The notes: generated from the letters alone by a model not told the origin. 64,000 bases of DNA from an uncultured bacterium (GCA_905215385.1 CAJMPY010000011.1:1-64000), one strand, 5' to 3'. Shown: positions 31,846 to 41,454, counted from the first letter of the stretch. Numbers and translations: made by a program.

Positions 31846-34023
31846 ATGAACCTCCGCTCATCTCTTGCCTGCACCTCGAGCGATATCGCCCGCTGGGGGC
31901 TGCGCTCCGTCCTTAAGCGCCAGGGCGGCGTACTCCCCGGCCGCATCGCCATGAAGATCGACCCCGAGCTGCTGAACGACCTCGCCGGCCTTGTCGACCG
32001 CAGCGTGGTGATCACCGGTACTAATGGCAAGACCACCACCTCCAACCTCATCGCCGACGCCGTTGCTGCCAGCGGTGCTACCGTGGTGTGCAACCGTGCC
32101 GGCAACAATATGGAGCCTGGTGTGGTGGGCGCTCTGCTCGAGGCCCGCGGCAACCTTAAGCGAACCGCCAGCAGCAAGCGCGTAGGCGTTTTTGAATGCG
32201 ATGAGCTCTACACTGTGCGCGTCCTGCCCAAGCTCAAGCCGACGTACTTCGTGCTGCTCAACCTGTTCCGTGACCAGCTAGATCGCTATGGCGAGATCGA
32301 TCACACCCAGGAGGTCATCGCCCACGCGTTGGAGCTTTCGCCGGCAACGACGCTCATCTACAACGCCGACGACCCGCTGTGCGCCTCGATTGCCGCGCGC
32401 GTTCCCAACGCGAGTATTGCCTTTGGCATCGATGGCGCCACGGGCACCGAGTCCGACCGCATTAGCGACTCGCGCTTTTGCTCGCAGTGCAACGCGCCGC
32501 TGGAGTATGACTACGTGCAATACGGCCAGCTCGGCGCCTACCATTGCCCCTCGTGCGGTTGGGCCCGTCCTGCGCTTGTCCGTCGCGTGACGAGCGTGGA
32601 GCTCGGCTGCGACGGTTACGGCTTTGACCTGGCCTTTGGACCCGAGGCCAACGCGCCCGCCGTGCACATCGCCACGCGCTACAACGGCCTGTACATGGTC
32701 TATAACGTCGCCGCCGCCTTCTTCGCCGCCCACGAGCTGGGCGTGGACACCGCACGCCTGCAGCCCACGCTCGACGCCTACGTGCCGGCAGGTGGTCGCA
32801 TGGGCCGTTGGAATATCGCCGGCCGAACCGTCGAGGCCAACCTGGCCAAGAATCCCGTAGGCTTCGATCGCCAGATCCAGTCCATCAAGACGGCAGGCGG
32901 CAGACTCTGCGCTTTCTTCCTCAACGACAACGACGCCGACGGCCACGATGTATCGTGGATCTACGACGTCGACTTTGAGCGCATCGCCGACACGCCGGGT
33001 CTTGTCGCCTTTGCCGGCGGCACGCGCGCGCACGATATGCAGGTACGCCTGAAGTACGCCGGCATCAACGCCGCCATCATCTCGAATATCGAGCAGGCGA
33101 TCGGCGCCGTGGCAGACGAGGAGGCTGGTGACACTTTCTATGCCGTCGCCAACTACACGGCCTTCCCGCCGCTGGTCAAGGAGCTCGACGGGCTTAAGGG
33201 CACCGATGCGAGCTCGGTTGCCTCCCACGCCGTAACGCGCGCCGATGGTAGCGCTGTCCCCACCGATATTGCGCCGGTCGTGCTCTCGCGCCCGCTGCGC
33301 ATCGTCTACCTGTATCCCGATGCCCTCAACCTCTATGGCGACGGCGGCAACGTCATCGCCCTCGAGCGCCGCTGCGCCTGGCGTGGCATTCCCGTGCGCG
33401 TGGAGGAGGTCCGCATGGGCGAGACGCTCGATCTCACCGACGCCGATATCGTCATGATGGGCGGTGGCTCCGACCGCGACCAGTTGGCTGTGGCACATGA
33501 ATTGCTCGCTCAAAAAGACAAGGTCGCGGCCTATGTTGAGGACGGCGGCTCGCTGCTCGCAATCTGCGGCAGCTATCAGCTGCTCGGCCGTTCGTACTAT
33601 ATGGGCGAGAATCGCATCGATGGCCTGGGCGTCATTGCCGCCGAGACCGTGCGCGGCTCCGACCGCCTGATCGGCAACGTCGCCGTCAAGACCGACCTGG
33701 CACCCGAGCCCTTTGTGGGATTCGAGAACCACGGCGGCCGTACCCTGCTCGATGCAGAGGCCACGCCGCTCGGAACGTCCGTCGTCACGGGTACCGGCAA
33801 CAACGGCGACGATGGCTTTGAGGGCCTCATCTACAAGGGCGTCATCGGCACGTACCTGCATGGACCGGCACTGCCCAAGAACCCCGAGCTCGCCGACTGG
33901 CTGATCGCCCACGCCCTCGAGCGCCGCGGCGACGCACAGGCCAACGCTCTGCTGCCGCTCAAACCCCTCGACGACACCTACGAGCACGCCGCCCACGACG
34001 CCGCCATGAAGCTCCTCCCCTAA
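31846..34023 (+). CDS. fused MurT-GatD lipid II isoglutaminyl synthase
   Basis: The 725-aa protein joins two enzymes that are separate in Staphylococcus and Streptococcus. Residues about 1-440 are MurT: ITGTNGKTTTSNLIA (ATP site), FECDELYTVRVLPKLKPTY, a zinc ribbon FCSQCNAPLEYDY ... YHCPSCGWARP, and a C-terminal DUF1727 with DADGHDVSWIYDVDFE, containing the Asp that completes the amidase triad. Residues about 475-725 are GatD, a CobB/CobQ-like amidotransferase with LLAICGSYQLLG (Cys) and GTYLHGPAL (His). It amidates D-glutamate in lipid II to D-isoglutamine at the membrane face. A strong hairpin terminator follows. Confidence 0.92.
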   Translation: MNLRSSLACTSSDIARWGLRSVLKRQGGVLPGRIAMKIDPELLNDLAGLVDRSVVITGTNGKTTTSNLIADAVAASGATVVCNRAGNNMEPGVVGALLEARGNLKRTASSKRVGVFECDELYTVRVLPKLKPTYFVLLNLFRDQLDRYGEIDHTQEVIAHALELSPATTLIYNADDPLCASIAARVPNASIAFGIDGATGTESDRISDSRFCSQCNAPLEYDYVQYGQLGAYHCPSCGWARPALVRRVTSVELGCDGYGFDLAFGPEANAPAVHIATRYNGLYMVYNVAAAFFAAHELGVDTARLQPTLDAYVPAGGRMGRWNIAGRTVEANLAKNPVGFDRQIQSIKTAGGRLCAFFLNDNDADGHDVSWIYDVDFERIADTPGLVAFAGGTRAHDMQVRLKYAGINAAIISNIEQAIGAVADEEAGDTFYAVANYTAFPPLVKELDGLKGTDASSVASHAVTRADGSAVPTDIAPVVLSRPLRIVYLYPDALNLYGDGGNVIALERRCAWRGIPVRVEEVRMGETLDLTDADIVMMGGGSDRDQLAVAHELLAQKDKVAAYVEDGGSLLAICGSYQLLGRSYYMGENRIDGLGVIAAETVRGSDRLIGNVAVKTDLAPEPFVGFENHGGRTLLDAEATPLGTSVVTGTGNNGDDGFEGLIYKGVIGTYLHGPALPKNPELADWLIAHALERRGDAQANALLPLKPLDDTYEHAAHDAAMKLLP

Positions 34024-34029
34024 CGCCCC

Positions 34030-34068
34030 AACCACCACAAAGGGGACAGGTACCTTTGTGGTGGTTTT
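34030..34068 (+). terminator. terminator after murT-gatD
   Basis: The 14-bp arms 34030-34043 and 34053-34066 (AACCACCACAAAGG and its inverse) pair perfectly, ending in TTTT. Confidence 0.8.
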
Positions 34069-34124
34069 CCAGTTTGCCAACGATATACGCGCCGGCAAAA
34101 AAGTCTGCTATACTCTTTCCCGCT

Positions 34125-34201
34125 GTCCCCATCGTCTAGCGGCCAAGGACGCCACCCTTTCAAGGTGGATATCGCGGGTTCGAATCCCGCTGGGGGCACC
34201 A
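34125..34201 (+). tRNA. tRNA-Glu (UUC anticodon), CCA encoded
   Basis: The acceptor stem is GTCCCCA (34125-34131) with TGGGGGC (34191-34197), allowing one G-T pair. The anticodon stem-loop CCACC-CTTTCAA-GGTGG gives anticodon TTC, reading glutamate codons. The T arm is GCGGGTTCGAATCCCGC. The discriminator base is A and CCA (34199-34201) is encoded. A TATACT box at 34109-34114 fits its -10 element. Confidence 0.95.
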
Positions 34202-34213
34202 CAGAATCTGAGA

Positions 34214-34244
34214 AGCCCGTTACCAATTCGGTGACGGGCTTTTT
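34214..34244 (+). terminator. terminator after tRNA-Glu
   Basis: AGCCCGTTACC (34214-34224) pairs with GGTGACGGGCT (34230-34240; one mismatch), followed by TTTTG. Confidence 0.8.
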
Positions 34245-34590
34245 GCTACCCATACGCCGGGATTCGAACCCCGAAGGCATAAAATCACACTGTCATCCAA
34301 GGGCCCGTGGACAAAAAATAGCAAATATGAGTACTGTTACCAATTTAGTAACAGCGATTTCATGCCATCAGAAGGCGATTTGGACACAAGGCGTCCTACG
34401 GCGGAGGAATTGCAGGCATTTATCAGCTAAGTACTTGGACATATGTTGCGTAACACTGCATATTTTGCAAAAAGATAATGCTACAGGGCTTGTGACAGTA
34501 CTCATATTTGACGCTTTTTGCCCACGACCCCTTATTGTGTGGGCGAATCAGTTGCAAAGCGGGATCCAAAGCGTCCTTCGCAAACAAATA
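34245..34590. other. gene-free stretch between tRNA-Glu and glnN
   Basis: About 345 bp without a supported gene. On the minus strand, near 34255-34280, GGTTCGAATCCC recalls a tRNA T arm but no tRNA can be folded. The stretch is AT-richer than its surroundings. Confidence 0.5.
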
Positions 34591-34619
34591 GCCGGGGCCC
34601 GCGCGATGCGGACCCCGGC
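34591..34619 (-). terminator. terminator of glnN
   Basis: GCCGGGG (34591-34597) pairs with CCCCGGC (34613-34619). On the minus strand it is followed by TATTTGTTTG. It lies 30 bp after the glnN stop. Confidence 0.75.
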
Positions 34620-34649
34620 TCAATACCGTGACGATATGTCAGTTACGCC

Positions 34650-36737
34650 CTACACGTAGAACAGGATGTCGTCGTAGGTCGGAACCGGCCAGTAGTCGGC
34701 GGCCACGATCTCCTCCATGGCGTCCACGGCGGCACGCAGCGTATCCATAGCGGGAACGACCTCGTGCGCGTACACGTTGGCCTGCTCCTGGCCATCGAGA
34801 GCCTCGGCCTTCTGATGTACGGCGTCGAGCGCCTTGATGGAGTCGTTGATGGCGGTGATACCGTTGCAGAGCTTGTTGAGCGTGTTCTGCTCGCACTGCA
34901 TGGCGGCCTCAGCACCGGCGGCACGAATAGTCTCAAGGCCCTTAGCGACCTTGGTGGCATAGGCGGTAATGACCGGGCGATAGGTACGACGCGCCTCGCG
35001 AACCATCGTGGTAGCCTCGATGTTCATGAGCTTGTTGTACTTCTCGAGCTTGCAGTCATAGCGGCACTGGGCCTCGGCGCGGGTCAGGACGCCCGTCTCC
35101 TCAAAGAGCGCAATGGCCTTATCGGAAACAAAGGCGGGAAGAGCGTCGGCCGTGGTCTTGTTGTTGGCAAGGCCGCGCTTCTCGGCCTCGATGGGCCACT
35201 CGTCGGAGTAACCGTCGCCGGAGAACAGGATGCGCTGGTGATCGGTCAGCACCTTCTTGCAGTACTCGAGCGCGGCGTCCTGGAACTTATCCTCGGGCGT
35301 ACCCTCGAGTGCGTCGGCGAAGGACTTGAGCGACTTGGCCACGGCGGCATCGAGCACCAGGTTGGAGTCGGAGACGTTCTGCTCGGAGCCGCAGGCACGG
35401 AACTCGAACTTGTTGCCGGTGAAGGCAAACGGGGAGGTGCGGTTGCGGTCGGTGTTGTCCTGCATCAGCTTGGGCAGGGTATCGGCGCCCAGGTCAAGCA
35501 CGCCGCGCGTGGCATGGACGGAAGCCTTGCCATCGATGATCTTCTCGACGACCTCGGTGAGCTGGTCGCCCAGGAAGATGGACATAATCGCCGGAGGAGC
35601 CTCGTTGGCGCCCAGACGATGATCGTTGCCGGCCGAGGCAACGGAGGCACGCAGGAGTTCCTGATAGTTATCGACGGCCTCGATCACCGCGGTGAGGAAG
35701 ACGATGAACTGCAGGTTGTCGAGCGGGGTGTCGCCCGGGTCGAGCAGGTTCTCGGACTCGGTGCCAAGCGACCAGTTGTTGTGCTTGCCCGAACCGTTGA
35801 TGCCCTCGAAGGGCTTCTCGTGCAGCAGGCAGACCAAGTCGTGGCGGGAGGCGATGAGCTTCATCTTCTCCATCATGACCAGATTCTGGTCGATGGCCTC
35901 GTTGACCTCGCCGTAGACAGGGGCGAGCTCATGCTGGCAGGGAGCGACCTCGTTGTGCTTGGTCTTGGCAGGAATGCCAAGCGCCCACAGTTCGTTGTCC
36001 AGGTCCTTCATATAGGACGAGACGGTGGGACGGATTGCGCCAAAGTAGTGTTCCTCGAGCTCCTGGCCCTTGCAGGGAGCGGCGCCAAAGAGCGTGCGGC
36101 CGGTGATGACCAGGTCCTTGCGCTTACGGTAGGCGTCCTTCTTGATCAGGAAGTACTCCTGCTCGTCGCCCACGGAAGGAACGACCTTCTTTGGCGTCTT
36201 GCCGAACAGCGCCAAAACGCGCTTGGACTCACGCGAGAGCGCGGTCATGGAGCGCAGCAGCGGGGTCTTCTTGTCCAGGGCCTCACCCGTGTAGGAGCAG
36301 AAAGCCGTGGGGATGCACAGGACATCGTCCTTGATAAAGGCAGGGCTAGTGGGATCCCAGGCGGTGTAGCCACGGGCCTCGAAGGTAGCGCGCAGGCCGC
36401 CGTTGGGGAAGCTCGATGCGTCCGGCTCGCCCTGGATGAGGTTCTTACCCGTGAACTTGGTAATGGCGGTGCCGTCATGGTTGGGCTCCAGGAAGCTGTC
36501 GTGCTTCTCGGAAGTGATGCCCGAAAGCGGCTGGAACCAGTGCGCGTAGTGCGTCGCGCCCTTGGAGATGGCCCAGACCTTCATGGCGTGGGCAACGGCG
36601 TTGGCCACATCCAGATCGAGCGGCTCACCATCCTCGAGGGTTGCAGCAAGGCGCTTCCAAATGTCCTTGGGGAGGTAGTCCTTCATGACTTCCTCAGAGA
36701 ACACCATGGTCCCGAAGCGGTCAGTAAGTTCGGCCAT
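34650..36737 (-). CDS. glnN: glutamine synthetase type III
   Basis: The 695-aa enzyme makes glutamine from glutamate, ammonia and ATP. The length and the sequence (HWFQPLSGITSEKHDSFLEP near residue 65, VGDEQEYFLIKK, APCQHELAPVYGEVNEA, EKPFEGINGSGKHNNWSL, NRTSPFAFTGNKFEFRACGS) are those of type III GlnN, which forms dodecamers and differs from the 450-aa type I. The C-terminal extension after about residue 560 is helical. GGGAG precedes ATG 36737. An 8-bp-arm dyad at 36974-36999 lies in its upstream region and may be a regulator site. No glnR or PII gene is adjacent. Confidence 0.96.
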   Translation of the reverse strand: MAELTDRFGTMVFSEEVMKDYLPKDIWKRLAATLEDGEPLDLDVANAVAHAMKVWAISKGATHYAHWFQPLSGITSEKHDSFLEPNHDGTAITKFTGKNLIQGEPDASSFPNGGLRATFEARGYTAWDPTSPAFIKDDVLCIPTAFCSYTGEALDKKTPLLRSMTALSRESKRVLALFGKTPKKVVPSVGDEQEYFLIKKDAYRKRKDLVITGRTLFGAAPCKGQELEEHYFGAIRPTVSSYMKDLDNELWALGIPAKTKHNEVAPCQHELAPVYGEVNEAIDQNLVMMEKMKLIASRHDLVCLLHEKPFEGINGSGKHNNWSLGTESENLLDPGDTPLDNLQFIVFLTAVIEAVDNYQELLRASVASAGNDHRLGANEAPPAIMSIFLGDQLTEVVEKIIDGKASVHATRGVLDLGADTLPKLMQDNTDRNRTSPFAFTGNKFEFRACGSEQNVSDSNLVLDAAVAKSLKSFADALEGTPEDKFQDAALEYCKKVLTDHQRILFSGDGYSDEWPIEAEKRGLANNKTTADALPAFVSDKAIALFEETGVLTRAEAQCRYDCKLEKYNKLMNIEATTMVREARRTYRPVITAYATKVAKGLETIRAAGAEAAMQCEQNTLNKLCNGITAINDSIKALDAVHQKAEALDGQEQANVYAHEVVPAMDTLRAAVDAMEEIVAADYWPVPTYDDILFYV

Positions 36738-36973
36738 ACGGAACTCCCTTCGTATCGGCACCGCGTGAGAAGCGGTGTTGATTACTAACGAACGAGTCAT
36801 AGCTTAGGCTCGCCGTGTTTCCGCGACATTACCGTTATGTTGCTGTCGCGAAACCAATCAATGAGGTTACCGCATCACGACAGCATTGCCACCCTTAACA
36901 GCCAACGAACTGTATAAATTGCAGACCTCTCCCCATGGTTTAAGGGTAGTCAATTTGGGATGGGGCTCTATTA

Positions 36974-36999
36974 ACTGGTATTTCGCATCAGATACCAGT
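36974..36999. promoter_or_regulatory. dyad in the glnN-metF intergenic region
   Basis: ACTGGTAT (36974-36981) and ATACCAGT (36992-36999) are perfect inverted arms, 10 bases apart. A related GGTATCC occurs at about 37067. They lie between glnN (leftward) and metF (rightward) in a 426-bp gap that otherwise holds nothing I recognise. Confidence 0.45.
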
Positions 37000-37163
37000 C
37001 TTTATAGACCCATCCTAGATTGACCGCTCTGCTATAGGGAATGTCGATAGCAAGGCATCTTTGATTGGTATCCCCGAATAGCGAGTGAAACTCCACCGTG
37101 ACACAGTGGTGCTGTAGAATCCTTACAACACATCACACTATTACGTATCTAAAGGAGCACGAT

Positions 37164-38036
37164 ATGCGCGTCGACGAGGTTTTTAAGCAGGCAGCATCCC
37201 AGGGCACCGCACCCGTTTCGTTTGAGATGTTCCCGCCCAAGGGCGAGCTTACCCTCAACACGGCTCGCGAGGTGGCAGGCAATCTGTGCAAGCTTTCGCC
37301 GAGCTTTGTCTCGGTCACCTGCTCTGCCGGCGGCTCGGGCAACGGCGCCACCACCGCCCCCATCGCGCATATGATTACGAGCGAATTCGATACGCCCTCG
37401 GTGGCGCACCTCACCTGCGTGGGCCGCTCGCACGCCGATATCGCCGCCAAGATCGACGAATACCGCTCCGCCGGCGTAGAAAACATCCTGGCCCTGCGCG
37501 GTGATCTGCCCGCTGGCGCGACCGAGGATGACAAGCCCGCCTCGGACTACGCCTACGCCCGCGAGCTCATCCCCGAGCTTGTCGACGCCGGCTTTTGTGT
37601 GGGCGCCGCGGCCTACCCCGAGGGCCACATTGCCTGTGAGGACCTCAACGCTTCGGTCGAATACCTCAAGCAAAAACAGGACGCCGGCGCGAGCTTCTTT
37701 GTGACGCAGCTCTTCTTTGACAACGAGTGCTTCTACCGCTTCCGCGAGCTTGCCGACAAGGCGGGCATCACGGTGCCCATCACCGCGGGCATCATGCCGT
37801 TTATGGGCAAGTCCCAGATCAGCCGCATGGTCTTTATGTGCGGCGCATCGCTGCCCTCCCCCGTCATCAAGATTCTCGCCAAGTACGAGAACGACCCCGA
37901 GAGCCTGCAGGCAGCCGGTGTAGATTATGCCGCCCGTCAGCTTTGCGACCTTAAGGAGCACGGTGCCGCCGGTCTGCACCTGTACACTATGAATCGTCCT
38001 GCGATCGCCGCGACCATTATGGAGCGCCTGGGGTAA
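37164..38036 (+). CDS. metF: 5,10-methylenetetrahydrofolate reductase
   Basis: The 290-aa flavoprotein reduces methylene-THF to methyl-THF, the methyl donor for MetH. It has VSFEMFPPKGE at the N-terminus with the catalytic Glu, AHLTCVGRSHADIAAKID, ILALRGDLPAG and DAGASFFVTQLFFDNECFYRF, all conserved in MetF. AAAGGAG at 37151-37157 marks ATG 37164. Its stop overlaps the next ATG (TAATG), so metF, the activation protein and metH form one operon. Confidence 0.96.
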   Translation: MRVDEVFKQAASQGTAPVSFEMFPPKGELTLNTAREVAGNLCKLSPSFVSVTCSAGGSGNGATTAPIAHMITSEFDTPSVAHLTCVGRSHADIAAKIDEYRSAGVENILALRGDLPAGATEDDKPASDYAYARELIPELVDAGFCVGAAAYPEGHIACEDLNASVEYLKQKQDAGASFFVTQLFFDNECFYRFRELADKAGITVPITAGIMPFMGKSQISRMVFMCGASLPSPVIKILAKYENDPESLQAAGVDYAARQLCDLKEHGAAGLHLYTMNRPAIAATIMERLG

Positions 38037-38824
38037 TGGAAAAACCGCACATCGATACAACCGCTGTCGAAGTGCCGGCCGACCTTGCGTCGCCGGCGCT
38101 TTACCGTGTCGATGCTGCGCACCATCCCCGTGTCGACCGTGCCGAGATGCTGCGGTATCTGGGCTACGGCGGCCAGCAGATTGAGCCCGAGCTGTCACGA
38201 CGTATTGAGCTTGTGGTCGAGCGCCTTGAGCTGGACATTGAGCCCCGCGGCGTGCGGCGCGTGTTTACCGTCGATGCCACGGGCGTGGACGAGCAGGGAG
38301 AGCCTTGCATCCGTCTGGTTGGCACCAACGTTGAGCTGCGCGGTCGCGACATCTATCGACATCTCAAGGACGCCCGCATGGCCGCGCTCATGGCATGCAC
38401 CCTCGGCATGGACGCCGAGCGTCGTCTGCGCACCACGGGAGCTCAGCAGCCCCTAGAGGGAGCCGTGCTCGACGCCGCATGCTCTGCCTATGTAGAAGCC
38501 GCCGTTGAGCAAATGGACCAGCAGGTCAAGACGGACGCCGCCGTTCATGGGCTCGCCGGCAACTGGCGCTTTAGTCCCGGCTATGGCGACTGCCCGCTCT
38601 CGGCCCAGCGCTCGATCGTGAATGCGCTCAACGCCACGCGGCTCATCGGGCTTACCGTCACGCCCACCAGCCTGCTCATGCCCACCAAGAGCGTGACCGC
38701 GGTGATTGGTCTGTTTGACGGCGAAGTCCACAACGCCCAGAGCCGCCCCACCTGCAATATCTGCCGCATGCGCGAGCACTGTCGCTTCCGTGCCGCCCAC
38801 ACCACCTGCTATTCCAGCCATTAG
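38036..38824 (+). CDS. stand-alone MetH activation-domain protein
   Basis: The 262-aa protein resembles the AdoMet-binding reactivation domain found at the end of classic MetH. RFSPGYGDCPLSAQRSIVNAL is the AdoMet-binding signature (R-x-x-P-G-Y). A four-Cys-like tail (CNICRMREHCRF, then TTCYSSH) is extra. It probably reductively remethylates cob(II)alamin in the MetH product encoded 9 bp downstream, which lacks this domain. It overlaps metF by one base in start/stop. Confidence 0.88.
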   Translation: MEKPHIDTTAVEVPADLASPALYRVDAAHHPRVDRAEMLRYLGYGGQQIEPELSRRIELVVERLELDIEPRGVRRVFTVDATGVDEQGEPCIRLVGTNVELRGRDIYRHLKDARMAALMACTLGMDAERRLRTTGAQQPLEGAVLDAACSAYVEAAVEQMDQQVKTDAAVHGLAGNWRFSPGYGDCPLSAQRSIVNALNATRLIGLTVTPTSLLMPTKSVTAVIGLFDGEVHNAQSRPTCNICRMREHCRFRAAHTTCYSSH

Positions 38825-38833
38825 GAGCCCTCG

Positions 38834-41392
38834 ATGTTTACTCCGCTTATCACTCATGATCTGGACGGTGCTGCGCTGGCGGCACCTGTCAATGCCGCGC
38901 GCTGCAACGGCGCCGCGTACAAGACGCGCACGATCGACGATCTGCGCATTAAGGACGATCGCCTGCGTGCGGCCATCGAGGGCACGGGGCACTTGCTGTT
39001 CGACGGCGGCATGGGCACCATGTTGCAGGCCGCTGGTATGAAGGCAGGCGCCCTGCCCGAGCTGCTCAACTTTGAGGAGCCCCAGGTCATTACCGACATT
39101 CAGCGACAGTACGTCGAGGCCGGCTGCGACGTGATCACCGCCAACACCTTTGGCGCCAACGCCCACAAGCTCGACGGTACCGCCACCGTGGCAGATGTCT
39201 TTGCCGCCGCTGTCGCCTGCGCCCGCGCAGCCGGTGCCCACTACGTCGCCGGCGATATCGGCCCCATCGGCGCGCTGCTGCGCCCCTTGGGTACCCTCAG
39301 CTTCGACGAGGCCTGCGACCTCTTTGCCGAGGAAGTGCGCGCCGGCGTCGATGCGGGCGTGGACCTCTTTATTATCGAGACCATGACCGACCTTGCCGAG
39401 ATCAAGGCGGCCGTCCTCGCCTGCCGAGAGAACTCCGACCTGCCCGTCTTTGCCACCATGACCTTTGAGGAAGACGGTCGCACGTTCCTGGGCACGAGTC
39501 CCGAGGTGGCCGCCATCACGCTCGACGCCATCGGCGCCGACGTTTTGGGCATCAACTGCAGCCAGGGACCGGCCGAGCTCCGAGGGCTCGCCGCACGTAT
39601 GCTCACCGTTACGGACAAACCCGTTATGGTGCAGGCCAATGCGGGACTGCCCCACGTGGACGACGACGGTAATACCGTCTTTGACATCCAGGCCCCCGAA
39701 TACGCCAAAGCCGTCGCCGGCATGATTGAGGACGGCGTGAGCGTCGTGGGCGGCTGCTGCGGCACCACGCCGGCGCACATGGCCGCCTTGCGCACGCTTA
39801 TCGATAACCACACGCCCAGTCCGCGCCACCGCAAGCCCAGCATGTCGGTCACAAGTGCCCAGACTGTGGTGGACCTTCCCTGCGACGGCCACAAGATTGC
39901 CGTCATCGGCGAGCGCATCAATCCCACCGGCAAAAAGCGCCTGCAGCAGGCCCTGCGCGACGGCGATCTGGACTACGTCGTGAGCCAAGGCATCAGCCAG
40001 CAGGAGCAGGGCGCCGATATCCTGGACGTCAACGTGGGCCTGCCCGAGATCGACGAGGTCAAGATTATCCAGCAGGCGACCGAGCAGCTCCAAGGCTCCA
40101 CGCTGTTGCCGCTGCAGATCGACTCCACCGATCCCGCCGCTGTCGAGGCCGCCGTGCGCCGCTACGCCGGCAAGCCCATCATCAACTCGGTCAACGGCAA
40201 GCAGCAGATCATGGATGAGATCTTTCCGCTGGTCGCCCACTACGGCACCAACGTTGTCGGCCTTACGCTCGACGAAGGCGGCATCCCTGATACCGCCGAG
40301 GCCCGCTTCGCCATCGCCGAGCGCATCGTGGCCGAGGCCGCCCGCTACGGCATCGGCCCGAACCGCATCCTCATCGACTGCCTGGTCATGACCGCCTCGA
40401 CCAACCAGCGCCAGGCTGAGCAGATCCTGCGCGCCATGTCCCTGTGCAAGGAGCGCCTGGGCGTCAAATGCGCGCTCGGCGTTTCGAACATCAGCTTTGG
40501 CCTGCCTGCCCGCCCGCTGCTGGGCTCGGTCTTTTTGGCTGCCGCCTTCGGCGCGGGCCTGGACGCCCCCATCATGAACCCGGGCTCCAAGCGCTTTATG
40601 GACACCGTCTACAGCTATCGCGTCCTGAGCGTTGAGGACGAGGGCTCGACCGGATACATCGAGCGCTATGCCGGCTGGACCGATCCGTACAAGATCGCCG
40701 CCAACCCGGCAGCAGCTCAGGCCGCATCGACCGACACCGTGCCCGCCGCTGGTATCACCAGCACCGACGGCAACGACGACCCCATCCGCCACATGGTCGT
40801 CTCGGGCCGCAAGGGAGAGATCGCTGCCGAGACCGAGCGTCTGCTGGCAGACCACGACGCCATGGACCTCATCAACAATCACTTTATCCCCGCCCTCGAC
40901 GAGGTCGGAGTCCTCTTTGACCAGGGCAAGTTCTTCTTGCCGCAGCTCATGGCCTCGGCCGAGGCCGCGCGCGTGGGCTTCGATACCATCAAACGCCTGA
41001 TGCCCGCCGGCGAGATTGCCGACAAGGGTAAGATCTGCGTGGCCACCGTCAAGGGCGACATCCACGATATCGGCAAGAATATCGTCAAAATGCTGCTCGA
41101 CAACTACGGCTACACCGTCTTTGACCTAGGCCGCGACGTCGATCCACAGGAGGTGCTCAAGACCGTCAAGGAGCGCGATATCAAACTCGTCGGCCTCTCG
41201 GCGCTTATGACCACCACCGTCGTCGCCATGGAGGAGACCATCAAGTTGCTCCATGCCGAGGTGCCGGGCGTCAAGATCATCGTAGGCGGCGCCGTGCTCA
41301 CCCCCGAATACGCCAAGCAGATCGGCGCGGACTACTACGCCAAGGATGCCGCCGAAAGCGCGCGCATCGCCGAAGAGGTCTTTGGGCAGTAA
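38834..41392 (+). CDS. metH: cobalamin-dependent methionine synthase lacking activation domain
   Basis: The 852-aa enzyme transfers methyl from methyl-THF to homocysteine via cobalamin. A homocysteine domain (about 45-330) has LFDGGMGTML, GINCSQGP and VGGCCGTTPAH with the zinc cysteines. The pterin domain (about 355-620) starts IAVIGERINPTGKKRL and has DVNVGLPEID. The cap and cobalamin domains (about 640-852) include VKGDIHDIGKNIV, where His 744 is the axial ligand, and IIVGGAVLTPEYAKQIGADYYAKD. It ends after the cobalamin domain; the activation domain is a separate upstream gene. TAGGAG precedes ATG 38834. Confidence 0.96.
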   Translation: MFTPLITHDLDGAALAAPVNAARCNGAAYKTRTIDDLRIKDDRLRAAIEGTGHLLFDGGMGTMLQAAGMKAGALPELLNFEEPQVITDIQRQYVEAGCDVITANTFGANAHKLDGTATVADVFAAAVACARAAGAHYVAGDIGPIGALLRPLGTLSFDEACDLFAEEVRAGVDAGVDLFIIETMTDLAEIKAAVLACRENSDLPVFATMTFEEDGRTFLGTSPEVAAITLDAIGADVLGINCSQGPAELRGLAARMLTVTDKPVMVQANAGLPHVDDDGNTVFDIQAPEYAKAVAGMIEDGVSVVGGCCGTTPAHMAALRTLIDNHTPSPRHRKPSMSVTSAQTVVDLPCDGHKIAVIGERINPTGKKRLQQALRDGDLDYVVSQGISQQEQGADILDVNVGLPEIDEVKIIQQATEQLQGSTLLPLQIDSTDPAAVEAAVRRYAGKPIINSVNGKQQIMDEIFPLVAHYGTNVVGLTLDEGGIPDTAEARFAIAERIVAEAARYGIGPNRILIDCLVMTASTNQRQAEQILRAMSLCKERLGVKCALGVSNISFGLPARPLLGSVFLAAAFGAGLDAPIMNPGSKRFMDTVYSYRVLSVEDEGSTGYIERYAGWTDPYKIAANPAAAQAASTDTVPAAGITSTDGNDDPIRHMVVSGRKGEIAAETERLLADHDAMDLINNHFIPALDEVGVLFDQGKFFLPQLMASAEAARVGFDTIKRLMPAGEIADKGKICVATVKGDIHDIGKNIVKMLLDNYGYTVFDLGRDVDPQEVLKTVKERDIKLVGLSALMTTTVVAMEETIKLLHAEVPGVKIIVGGAVLTPEYAKQIGADYYAKDAAESARIAEEVFGQ

Positions 41393-41418
41393 CACAACGG
41401 AAACAACCGAGCACCAAA

Positions 41419-41454
41419 ACGTGCCGCATGCGCCACTTGGCACGTGCGGCACGT
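41419..41454. repeat. inverted repeat between metH and the UPF0210 gene
   Basis: ACGTGCCGCA (41419-41428) pairs with TGCGGCACGT (41445-41454). No T-run follows; TAGAAT at 41455-41460 could be the -10 of the next gene, so the dyad may be an operator or a weak terminator. Confidence 0.5.

Noticed and set aside
32278..34098. 606-codon open frame opposite murT-gatD
   Set aside because: Antisense shadow; runs through the terminator of the real gene and has no recognisable domain.
34255..34280. T-arm-like sequence on the minus strand after tRNA-Glu
   Set aside because: Only a partial stem forms and no acceptor or anticodon arm is present. It is inverted relative to the tRNA, so it is not a direct attachment repeat.
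34764..36788. 674-codon open frame opposite glnN
   Set aside because: Antisense shadow of glutamine synthetase; no domain and no ribosome site.
38453..41065. 870-codon open frame on the minus strand opposite metH
   Set aside because: It mirrors a clearly real gene in a GC-rich region, where antisense frames stay open by codon bias. Its protein is a Gly/His/Val-rich string with no domain.
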